Positions 1 to 4,847 of a stretch of DNA of 5,231 bases are shown here, in pieces. Source of the stretch: Promethearchaeota archaeon (lineage in GTDB: Archaea > Asgardarchaeota > Lokiarchaeia > Sigyniarchaeales > SOKP01); the NCBI GenBank assembly GCA_030612905.1, contig JAUWNA010000168.1:1-5231 (forward strand), given 5' to 3'. Positions within the stretch are counted from its first letter, which is position 1. Each line of letters starts with the position of its first letter. A model generated the notes under the pieces. That model saw only the letters and a list, made by a program, of their open reading frames with translations, was not told the origin of the DNA and made no database searches. The position numbers and the translations under genes are program-made.

Positions 1-1
1 C

Positions 2-439
2 AGTTTCCTTGCAGGTAAAGAAGAAATAATGGATACATTAATCGAAGAAGTGTTTCTAAGTTCAACATTCTTTCCAAATAGTGTACCACAAGTAGCAGCA
101 CTTAAAACTATAGAAATCATGGAGCGGGACAATGTTTTAGGGATCATTCGTGAAAAAGGTGAAAAGTTTGCTAAAAGTGTTACCGAAAAAATAGATGAAA
201 GTGGCGTTCCGTGTACCTTTTCGGGAAGCCCATGGATGCCTTACATAACATTTGACTCCGATCCAAATCACTTATACCGAAAATTGAGAGAAGAATTTTA
301 TAGACAATTAATTCGACGGAAAGTGTTCTTACAACCATATCATCACGGATATATTTGTTATAGGCATACAAATGAAGATTTGGAGAACGCAGCAAACATG
401 ATTGGCGAATCTCTAAAAGAATGTAAAAAGCTAATGTAA
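2..439 (+). CDS. Class-III (GSA-aminomutase-like) aminotransferase, 3' end only; possible 3-aminobutyryl-CoA transaminase
   Basis: The reading frame is open from base 2 to a TAA at 437-439, giving the last 145 residues of a protein whose start and PLP-binding lysine lie left of the window. The visible part begins SFLAGKEEIMD, matches the segment just after the active-site lysine in glutamate-1-semialdehyde 2,1-aminomutase-like enzymes (AGKxEIM), and continues with the VFLSSTFFPNS stretch and an alanine-rich helix (QVAALKTIEIME). The C-terminal small domain ends with RHTNEDLENAANM, equivalent to the family's HTxEDIxxT region. PLP enzymes of this family move an amino group between a substrate and a keto acid in the cytoplasm. 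The gene lies upstream of kce on the same strand. Some lysine fermenters use a class-III beta-transaminase (Kat) on 3-aminobutyryl-CoA, the Kce product, so that role is plausible. The family call is firm; the substrate is inference. The ATG at 29 is internal, not the start. Confidence 0.85.
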   Translation, partial: SFLAGKEEIMDTLIEEVFLSSTFFPNSVPQVAALKTIEIMERDNVLGIIREKGEKFAKSVTEKIDESGVPCTFSGSPWMPYITFDSDPNHLYRKLREEFYRQLIRRKVFLQPYHHGYICYRHTNEDLENAANMIGESLKECKKLM

Positions 440-500
440 AATTTAATTTTTAAAAAAATAACATTAAACTATATTTGGTAAATTTGCTGAAAATGAAAAT

Positions 501-540
501 GAAAATTAAAAATAAATAGCTTAAACACATCTATAATCAT
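501..540 (+). promoter_or_regulatory. Possible TATA-type promoter for the DUF433 gene
   Basis: An A/T block (TTAAAAATAAATAG, 506-519) lies about 30-40 bases before the candidate starts at 542 (GTG) and 551 (ATG), and no purine-rich Shine-Dalgarno site separates them. This fits an archaeal TATA box with a short or absent leader. The whole spacer is very AT-rich, so a chance match is likely enough to keep confidence low. The preceding 440-500 stretch shows only a T-run (447-451), which may end the aminotransferase transcript, and three tandem GAAAAT units (489-506). Confidence 0.3.
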
Positions 541-550
541 AGTGAATAAA

Positions 551-787
551 ATGATATGGAAAGATTATATTACATTTGATCCTAATATTTGTCATGGTAA
601 AGCTTGTATTAAAGGTACTAGAGTATTTGTTTCAATCATCTTAGATTGTTTGGCGGAGGGAATGTCAGATGATGAGATTTTAGAAAATTATCCCTCGCTG
701 AAAAAAGAGCATATTCAAGCAGCACTTCAATATGGAGCAATGTTAGCTAGAGAAGAGATACTTTCATTTATCGAAAACCAGGGATAA
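551..787 (+). CDS. DUF433 family small protein, antitoxin of a DUF433/DUF5615 module
   Basis: This encodes a 78-residue protein of the DUF433 family (PF04255), small winged-helix proteins usually paired with a PIN-like DUF5615 (Mut7-C) RNase and taken to be its antitoxin. The diagnostic N-terminal motif is clear at residues 11-24 (PNICHGKACIKGTR; family consensus PxxCxGxPxIxGTR). The helical part follows (ILDCLAEGMSDDEIL, then YPSLKKEHIQAAL) with a short C-terminal helix, and the length is normal. I chose the ATG at 551 because it puts the DPN motif at the usual distance from the N-terminus; an in-frame GTG at 542 would add three residues. No Shine-Dalgarno site is visible. The stop lies 4 bases before the GTG of the toxin remnant at 792, the tight spacing expected for a two-gene module. 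With the toxin broken, this antitoxin may be an orphan. The antitoxin role is family knowledge, not shown here. Confidence 0.88.
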   Translation: MIWKDYITFDPNICHGKACIKGTRVFVSIILDCLAEGMSDDEILENYPSLKKEHIQAALQYGAMLAREEILSFIENQG

Positions 788-791
788 AAAA

Positions 792-908
792 GTGAAATTC
801 AAATTAGATGAAAATGTCCCTTGGAAAAGTTATAGTTTAGAAGAAACTGTGGGGAAAATAATTATAATTGAAACTAACCAAATTAGATTAAGATCTGATA
901 TAACATAA
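792..908 (+). pseudogene. Internally deleted DUF5615 (Mut7-C/PIN-like) toxin remnant
   Basis: A short frame opens with GTG 4 bases after the DUF433 stop and ends at TAA 906-908, giving 38 residues. It starts VKFKLDENVP, almost the family's hallmark N-terminus (MKFLLDENLP), and ends LEETVGKIIIIETNQIRLR, which resembles the family's C-terminal strands (GKLVVVExxRIRIR). Full-length members have about 100-120 residues, so roughly 70-80 middle residues, including the second acidic motif (usually RDxDF), are absent. The frame is kept across the junction, near residues 10-16. The simplest reading is that a toxin gene suffered an in-frame internal deletion, leaving an inactive stub beside its intact antitoxin. 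The first acidic pair (D6, E7) survives. Whether the stub is translated is unknown. The identification rests on both termini and on its place after DUF433; either terminus alone would be weak. Confidence 0.72.
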
Positions 909-938
909 TAAAATTTAAGATAAAATAGTTCTACAACC

Positions 939-991
939 TTTTAAATAGGTTTATTACCAAATTAGAAATTTTAAATTTATTTAAGGGAGGT
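939..991 (+). promoter_or_regulatory. kce promoter (TATA-like) and strong Shine-Dalgarno site
   Basis: TTTTAAATA at 939-947 resembles an archaeal TATA box; initiation about 25 bases downstream would fall near 968-972, leaving a leader of about 25-30 bases. That leader carries a near-perfect Shine-Dalgarno site, AAGGGAGGT at 983-991, 5 bases before the kce ATG. It is the strongest ribosome site in the window and fixes the kce start. The Shine-Dalgarno call is firm; the TATA box is tentative because the region is AT-rich throughout. Confidence 0.6.
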
Positions 992-996
992 TAAAA

Positions 997-1821
997 ATGG
1001 AGAAATTGATAATCACTGCCGCCATATGCGGAGCTGAAGTAACAAAAGAACAAAACCCTAACATACCTTATACTGTTAGAGAGATAGGGATCGAAGCAGA
1101 AAAAGCATTCTTAGCAGGTGCGAGTATAATACATCTGCATGTAAGAGAAGATGATGGCACCCCCACTCAAGATATAAAACGGTTCCAAGCGTGTGTCGAT
1201 GAAATAAAAAATAGATGTCCCGATGTTATCGTTCAACCTTCAACTGGTGGCGCTATAGGGATGAGTAATGAAGAGAGATTACAACCTATCTTCATGGATC
1301 CTTTCCCCGAAATGACCTCTCTTGATTGTGGTACGATGAATTTTGGCGGCGATGAAATTTTCGTTAATACAGAAAATACCATCATTCATTTTGCTCAAGA
1401 AATGAATTCGCGTGGAATTAAACCAGAACTGGAATGTTTTGATAAGGGCATGATCGACATGGCATTACGGCTTAATAACAAAGGATATATCAAAGATCCA
1501 ATGCATTTTAATTTTGTATTAGGCGTCATCGGAGGTATAGCAGCAACACCTCGAGATTTGGTATTTATGATAAACAGTATTCCGAAAAATTCTACGTTTA
1601 CCGTGTGTGCTATTGGAAGACATGAATTTCCTATGGTTACTTTATCTATAGTTATGGGCGGCCATGCCAGAGTAGGTTTTGAAGATAACATATATCTTTC
1701 TAAAGGTGTACTAGCTAAGTCTAATAGTGAATTAGTCGAAAAAATAGTAAGGATTTCAAAAGAAATAGGTAGAGACATCGCGTCTCCTTACCAAGCGAGA
1801 AAAATTTTAGGTTTAAATTAA
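997..1821 (+). CDS. kce: 3-keto-5-aminohexanoate cleavage enzyme (Kce)
   Basis: This 274-residue protein belongs to the BKACE family (formerly DUF849), Zn-dependent TIM-barrel enzymes that condense a beta-keto acid with acetyl-CoA. Kce converts 3-keto-5-aminohexanoate plus acetyl-CoA to 3-aminobutyryl-CoA plus acetoacetate in lysine fermentation. The known active-site set is present: Glu14, the metal-binding pair His46 and His48 in IIHLHVRE, Ser82 in QPSTGG, and Arg225, Glu229 and Asp230 in GHARVGFEDN. In the structurally studied Cloacamonas enzyme the equivalents are, from memory, Glu14, His46, His48, Ser82, Arg226, Glu230 and Asp231. Length is normal for the family. The ATG at 997 follows a strong Shine-Dalgarno site. 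Sequence similarity to Kce throughout, plus kdd and kamA nearby, makes the lysine-pathway substrate far more likely than other BKACE substrates. The methyltransferase gene follows after 30 bases and is probably cotranscribed. Confidence 0.95.
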   Translation: MEKLIITAAICGAEVTKEQNPNIPYTVREIGIEAEKAFLAGASIIHLHVREDDGTPTQDIKRFQACVDEIKNRCPDVIVQPSTGGAIGMSNEERLQPIFMDPFPEMTSLDCGTMNFGGDEIFVNTENTIIHFAQEMNSRGIKPELECFDKGMIDMALRLNNKGYIKDPMHFNFVLGVIGGIAATPRDLVFMINSIPKNSTFTVCAIGRHEFPMVTLSIVMGGHARVGFEDNIYLSKGVLAKSNSELVEKIVRISKEIGRDIASPYQARKILGLN

Positions 1822-1851
1822 AAAATACAAATAAAGAAAAAGGTTAAGATT

Positions 1852-2559
1852 GTGTATAAAGAATTTGCTGATACTTACGATCTAATTTATTCGTTTAAGG
1901 ATTACAAAAAAGAAGTTAAAAAAATTAAGAAGCTTATTAAAAAATACAAAAGTACGAATGGTAGCGAACTTTTAGATGTTGCTTGCGGTACTGGTGAGCA
2001 TCTAAAATATTTAGAAGATAATTTTATTTGCACTGGTGTGGATATCAACGAAGGAATACTGAATGTCGCTAAAAATAAAGTCAAAGGAGCGACTTTCAAA
2101 CAAGCTGATATGATAAGTTTCGATCTAAACAAACAATTTGATGTAATTTTATCTTTGTTTAGTTCGATTGGATATGTAAAAACTTATGATAATTTAGAAA
2201 AAACTATTGTAAACTTTGCGAACCATTTAAAACAAGGTGGCGTTTTAATAATAGAGCTATGGTTTACGAAATCTACTTACTGGGTGGGTCTCCCGAGCAT
2301 GTCAACTTATGATGGAGAAGATATTAAGATTGCCAGATTAAATACAACAAAATTAGAAAACGATCTATCTGTAATGGAAATGCATTATTTGGTAGTAGAA
2401 AAAAATAAGGATGTTAAATATTTCGTAGATAAACATGAATTAGGACTCTTCGATACAGATAAAACATTAGAACTCATGAAAAAAGCCGGTCTGAAAGTAT
2501 ATTTTCTAAAAGATGGCTTAATGAAAGAAAGAGGATTGTTTATTGGAGTTAAGACATAA
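1852..2559 (+). CDS. SAM-dependent N-methyltransferase, TylM1/DesVI-like
   Basis: This 235-residue class-I SAM methyltransferase starts at a GTG, with a weak AAGG/AGGT site 6-8 bases upstream. Motif I is LLDVACGTGEHL (residues 40-51), the ribose-binding acid is Asp64 in GVDI, Asp86 sits in QADM, and FSSIGYV (103-109) follows motif IV. The pattern FSSIG, then IELWF, EMHYLV and a terminal RGLFIGV matches the TylM1/DesVI/MycB group, which N,N-dimethylate 3-amino-deoxy sugars bound to dTDP in antibiotic producers. Tyr2 and His125 lie near where, from memory, TylM1 has its active-site Tyr14 and His123. The gene sits between kce and kdd with short gaps on either side, so a link to lysine catabolism or its beta-amino intermediates is conceivable, but no amino-sugar genes are visible. 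The substrate is unknown. The methyltransferase call is firm and the subfamily likely; a role in N-methylating a beta-lysine-type compound is speculation. Confidence 0.85.
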   Translation: MYKEFADTYDLIYSFKDYKKEVKKIKKLIKKYKSTNGSELLDVACGTGEHLKYLEDNFICTGVDINEGILNVAKNKVKGATFKQADMISFDLNKQFDVILSLFSSIGYVKTYDNLEKTIVNFANHLKQGGVLIIELWFTKSTYWVGLPSMSTYDGEDIKIARLNTTKLENDLSVMEMHYLVVEKNKDVKYFVDKHELGLFDTDKTLELMKKAGLKVYFLKDGLMKERGLFIGVKT

Positions 2560-2610
2560 AATATTAGAAAAAATTATAATTATATTGAATCTTTACTAAG
2601 ATCAGATACA

Positions 2611-2641
2611 ATAATAAATAATTTCTAAGGATTAGATGGAG
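2611..2641 (+). promoter_or_regulatory. Region before kdd: AT-rich box and Shine-Dalgarno site
   Basis: GATGGAG at 2635-2641 (core GGAG 2638-2641) stands 8 bases before the kdd ATG and is a reasonable Shine-Dalgarno site. Upstream, ATAATAAATAATTT (2611-2624) could act as a TATA-type element, although the 90-base gap after the methyltransferase gene would also allow read-through from kce. The ribosome site supports the chosen start; the promoter is uncertain. Confidence 0.4.
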
Positions 2642-2649
2642 AACTTTAC

Positions 2650-3687
2650 ATGGCAAAAGGTAATAAATACGGAACTCATAGAGTCATAGAGCCTAAAGGG
2701 ACGCTTCCTCAACCTGCTTTTAAAATATCCAACGATACGACAATATTCGACAACGAAATATTAATTGATGTCGATTATTTGAATATCGACTCTGCAAGCT
2801 TTACTCAACTTAAAGGAGAAGCGGGAGGAGATATAGAAAAAATAAAAACTAAAATAATGGAAATTGTTCAAGAAAGGGGAAAAATGCAAAATCCGGTTAC
2901 TGGTTCAGGTGGAATGCTGATTGGGAATGTAGAAAAAATAGGACCAGATTTAAAGGAAAAAATCGATTTACAAAAAGGAGACAAAATTGCTACGTTAGTT
3001 TCTCTTTCTTTGACTCCTCTCAAAATTGAAAAAATCTTAGATGTCAATCCAGATATTGATCGAGTCGAGATTAAAGGAAAAGCTATCCTTTTTGAAAGTG
3101 GAATTTTCGCCAAATTACCTAAAGATATGGAAGCTACGCTAGCATTAGCCGCACTGGATGTTGCTGGTGCCCCAGCACAAGTAAAGAACCTGGTGAAGGA
3201 AGGCAATAATGTTCTAATTCTTGGTGCTACGGGCAAATCTGGACTTATGTGTTCGTACATGGCAAAAAAAATGGTTGGAGATAGAGGAAAAGTTATAGGA
3301 CAAGCTAGAAACGAGACCCGGGCTAGATTTCTTAGAGAAACCGAGTTTTGCCACGAAGTTATTGTCGCAGATGTATTAAATCCGATAAATATATTAGAAG
3401 AAACTCTAATAGCTAATGGTGGGAATGAAGTGGATATAGCCATTAATTGTTTGAGCATACCCAATTCGGAATTATCTTCTATCCTTCCCGTGAGAAATAA
3501 GGGTATTGTATATTTCTTCTCAATGGCCACCAGTTTCACTAAAGCAGCTTTAGGAGCTGAGGGCATAGGAAAAGATGTGACCATGATAATAGGTAATGGA
3601 TATACTAAAAATCATGCGCAAATTACTTTAGATTTATTACGAGAATCTGAAACTCTCAGGAGAATTTTCGAGGAAAAATACACTTAA
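2650..3687 (+). CDS. kdd: L-erythro-3,5-diaminohexanoate dehydrogenase (Kdd)
   Basis: This 345-residue protein matches Kdd, which oxidatively deaminates 3,5-diaminohexanoate to 3-keto-5-aminohexanoate with NAD(P)+, releasing ammonia, in lysine fermentation. The N-terminal half carries the family segment NPVTGSGGMLIG (81-92) in a GroES-like part with EKIDLQKGDKIATLVS behind it. The C-terminal half is a Rossmann domain with the dinucleotide-binding loop GATGKSG (192-198) after a beta strand (NVLILGATG), and ends with the NGYTKNHAQITLDLLRES helix region typical of the family. Length is normal. The ATG at 2650 follows a GGAG site by 8 bases. The product of this enzyme is the substrate of Kce, encoded two genes upstream, which strongly supports the assignment. 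Its own substrate would come from KamA plus a 5,6-aminomutase; kamA starts 1.2 kb downstream and kamD/kamE are not in the window. Confidence 0.94.
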   Translation: MAKGNKYGTHRVIEPKGTLPQPAFKISNDTTIFDNEILIDVDYLNIDSASFTQLKGEAGGDIEKIKTKIMEIVQERGKMQNPVTGSGGMLIGNVEKIGPDLKEKIDLQKGDKIATLVSLSLTPLKIEKILDVNPDIDRVEIKGKAILFESGIFAKLPKDMEATLALAALDVAGAPAQVKNLVKEGNNVLILGATGKSGLMCSYMAKKMVGDRGKVIGQARNETRARFLRETEFCHEVIVADVLNPINILEETLIANGGNEVDIAINCLSIPNSELSSILPVRNKGIVYFFSMATSFTKAALGAEGIGKDVTMIIGNGYTKNHAQITLDLLRESETLRRIFEEKYT

Positions 3688-3708
3688 AAGTAGATGAACA
3701 TCATGAAT

Positions 3709-3744
3709 AGTATATATACAAATTTATAACAATTATTTATACTA
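3709..3744 (+). promoter_or_regulatory. TATA-like boxes before the HEPN/MNT operon
   Basis: AGTATATATAC at 3709-3719, TTTATAA at 3723-3729 and TTTATACT at 3736-3743 are overlapping candidates for an archaeal TATA box 18-45 bases before the HEPN ATG at 3758. There is no Shine-Dalgarno sequence, so a short or absent leader is likely. I cannot tell which box is used, and the 70-base gap shows no clear kdd terminator, so read-through is possible. Confidence 0.4.
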
Positions 3745-3757
3745 TTATTTAAGTAGA

Positions 3758-4162
3758 ATGGTATCAGAAGATTATAAAAATCGGCTAAAAGAGGCGAATT
3801 ATGATCTTGAAACTTCTGAAATTCTAAAGAACCAAAAAAGATATAATTCTTGTGCTTTTTATGCTCAACAAGCTACCGAAAAAATTTTAAAAAGCGCCTT
3901 GTTATTTAAAAATGAATCACCATGGGGGCATTCAACCAGAGAGTTAGTGATTAGATTAGATGGATTGACCAAATTGGATTTTTCTTCACTAAAGCATAAC
4001 GCTGTTGAATTGGATTTACATTACATTCCCTCAAGATATCCAAATGCCCATCCAAATTCGGCACCCCATGAAGTTTATGACGAGATTATTGCTCAAAAGG
4101 CGATAGAAAACGCTAAAATAATATTCGAGAAAGTCTTACCTCTTTTTGATGAAAAAAAATAA
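3758..4162 (+). CDS. HEPN domain protein (toxin of HEPN/MNT pair)
   Basis: This 134-residue all-helical protein is a HEPN-domain member of the PF05168 type. The family marks are the amphipathic helix ending in AFYAQQATEKILKSALL (33-49), His58 starting the next helix (HSTRELVIRL), the central acidic-hydrophobic helix (NAVELDLHYI), and RYP at 93-95 followed by a proline-rich loop and a terminal helix (AIENAKIIFEKVL). An Arg93-x4-His98 spacing fits the RX4-6H ribonuclease signature of HEPN toxins, but it lacks the tyrosine two residues after the His that MntA-type partners AMPylate in HepT. In HEPN/MNT systems this protein is generally the toxin. It is followed after 17 bases by its MNT partner. 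The start is the first ATG of the frame; it lacks a Shine-Dalgarno site but keeps the family's usual N-terminal length. Toxin activity is inferred from the family. Confidence 0.88.
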   Translation: MVSEDYKNRLKEANYDLETSEILKNQKRYNSCAFYAQQATEKILKSALLFKNESPWGHSTRELVIRLDGLTKLDFSSLKHNAVELDLHYIPSRYPNAHPNSAPHEVYDEIIAQKAIENAKIIFEKVLPLFDEKK

Positions 4163-4179
4163 AATTAAAGAAGATTTAA

Positions 4180-4581
4180 ATGAAAAAAATAATACAAGAT
4201 GAATTGAACTCATTTTTAAGTAGTGTTAAGGAACACATTGCATTAGAATGTGTCATTTTATTTGGATCTCAAGCAAGAGGAGATTTCACGCAGTATAGTG
4301 ATGTTGATTTGATAATAATAGCTGATTTTAAAGAAGATTTTTTTAATAGAATTTTAAGTTTGTTAAAATTGAATGAAAGTAAGTACAATTTTGAAATTTT
4401 TTGTTATACAGCTAATGAATTCGATACTATGTTTGAAAAAGGTAATGCATTAATACTAGATTCCATTAATGAAGGAATTCCCTTACAAGGCAAATCTTTT
4501 TTTAATTTTTATAAAGAAAAACTAAATCAACTATTTAAAAGCGGTTTAAAAAGATCAAATTGTACTTGGATTCTAGTCTAG
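4180..4581 (+). CDS. MNT-type minimal nucleotidyltransferase (antitoxin of HEPN/MNT pair)
   Basis: This 133-residue protein is a minimal nucleotidyltransferase (PF01909). The catalytic signature GSX10DXD is complete: Gly29-Ser30 in LFGSQARGDF, and Asp41 and Asp43 in SDVDLIII. Glu72 in FEIFCYT is a good candidate for the third metal-binding acid. The C-terminal part carries the usual ILDSINEGIPLQG segment and a final GLKRSNCTWI tail. An intact active site implies nucleotide transfer; in studied HepT/MntA pairs the MNT AMPylates and silences the HEPN toxin. The gene starts 17 bases after the HEPN stop and ends 1 base before a terminator hairpin, so the two form a compact bicistronic unit. The coding sequence is visibly richer in A/T than kce and kdd, in keeping with a mobile toxin-antitoxin module inserted among metabolic genes. 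The functional direction (antitoxin) is family-based inference. Confidence 0.9.
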   Translation: MKKIIQDELNSFLSSVKEHIALECVILFGSQARGDFTQYSDVDLIIIADFKEDFFNRILSLLKLNESKYNFEIFCYTANEFDTMFEKGNALILDSINEGIPLQGKSFFNFYKEKLNQLFKSGLKRSNCTWILV

Positions 4582-4582
4582 G

Positions 4583-4603
4583 AAGATTTATTTTAATCTT
4601 TTT
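4583..4603 (+). terminator. Hairpin plus T-tract terminator after HEPN/MNT operon
   Basis: AAGATT (4583-4588) and AATCTT (4595-4600) form a 6-bp stem around a TATTTT loop, followed directly by T residues to 4603. It begins 1 base after the MNT stop codon. The stem is weak (one G-C pair), but the position and T-tract support transcript termination; in an archaeon the T-tract alone could be enough. Confidence 0.55.
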
Positions 4604-4726
4604 CACAATAACAACTGAGAGAGCTTAAGATTGTATCGTCAAAAGGACGCATTAAAGGATTACTTTATTTCTCGTAATTATTGTTTGAGACAAATTAATT
4701 AAATTTTCAAAGAAAAATATACATTT

Positions 4727-4744
4727 CAAAATATATAAATTTAG
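4727..4744 (+). promoter_or_regulatory. Upstream TATA-like box in the kamA leader
   Basis: The A/T block at 4727-4744 contains ATATATAAAT, a good archaeal TATA-box match. Initiation about 25 bases downstream would fall near 4760, at the foot of the small hairpin at 4760-4782, giving a leader of about 90 bases before kamA. It could instead be background in a very AT-rich spacer. The spacer between the terminator and this box (4604-4726) shows no gene, tRNA or repeat that I can recognise. Confidence 0.35.
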
Positions 4745-4759
4745 AACTAATAGTATTAA

Positions 4760-4782
4760 GAGAAATGGGGTTTTTCTCCCAT
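4760..4782 (+). promoter_or_regulatory. Small alternative hairpins in the kamA leader
   Basis: Two mutually exclusive stems share bases. GAGAAA (4760-4765) can pair with TTTCTC (4773-4778). Alternatively ATGGGG (4765-4770) can pair with TCCCAT (4777-4782, one G-T wobble) around a TTTTTC loop. This is the only G/C-containing paired element in the spacer. Such overlap could act as a switch or a protein-binding site, but it is short and may be chance. Confidence 0.3.
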
Positions 4783-4817
4783 ATACACCTAAACCTTAAC
4801 AAATAAGAATCCTTAAA

Positions 4818-4829
4818 TTAAAATATATG
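4818..4829 (+). promoter_or_regulatory. kamA-proximal TATA box (leaderless start likely)
   Basis: TTAAAATATATG at 4818-4829 is centred about 24 bases before the kamA ATG, the distance at which archaeal transcription starts at or next to the start codon. No Shine-Dalgarno sequence exists between 4830 and 4847. Together these suggest a leaderless kamA mRNA and point to an archaeal host. Confidence 0.45.
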
Positions 4830-4847
4830 TCATAATTTGTAATCATT

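Noticed and set aside
489..506. Three tandem GAAAAT units
   Set aside because: Only 18 bases of low-complexity A-rich sequence; too short to call a functional repeat array.
542..550. GTG at 542 as the DUF433 start
   Set aside because: The in-frame ATG at 551 gives the usual N-terminal length for the family and is a stronger codon; the GTG remains possible but adds only three residues.
1395..1778. Minus-strand open frame opposite kce
   Set aside because: It is embedded in the well-supported kce gene and has no domain signature; a codon-bias shadow.
997..1821. Generic BKACE enzyme of unknown beta-keto acid substrate
   Set aside because: Sequence features align position by position with Kce, and kdd and kamA lie in the same cluster, making the lysine-pathway assignment much more likely.
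1902..2132. Minus-strand open frame opposite the methyltransferase with a hydrophobic product
   Set aside because: Hydrophobicity arises from the complement of Lys-rich codons in the real gene; no start signal or family match.
2868..3584. Long open frame on the minus strand opposite kdd (238 codons)
   Set aside because: It lies wholly within kdd, which has a full family match on the plus strand; the product shows no recognisable domain and looks like an antisense shadow.
4582..4847. Possible tRNA, riboswitch or CRISPR in the spacer before kamA
   Set aside because: No cloverleaf, no CCA-like end, no regularly spaced repeats and no recognisable lysine-riboswitch core; only a short hairpin and TATA-like boxes are visible.
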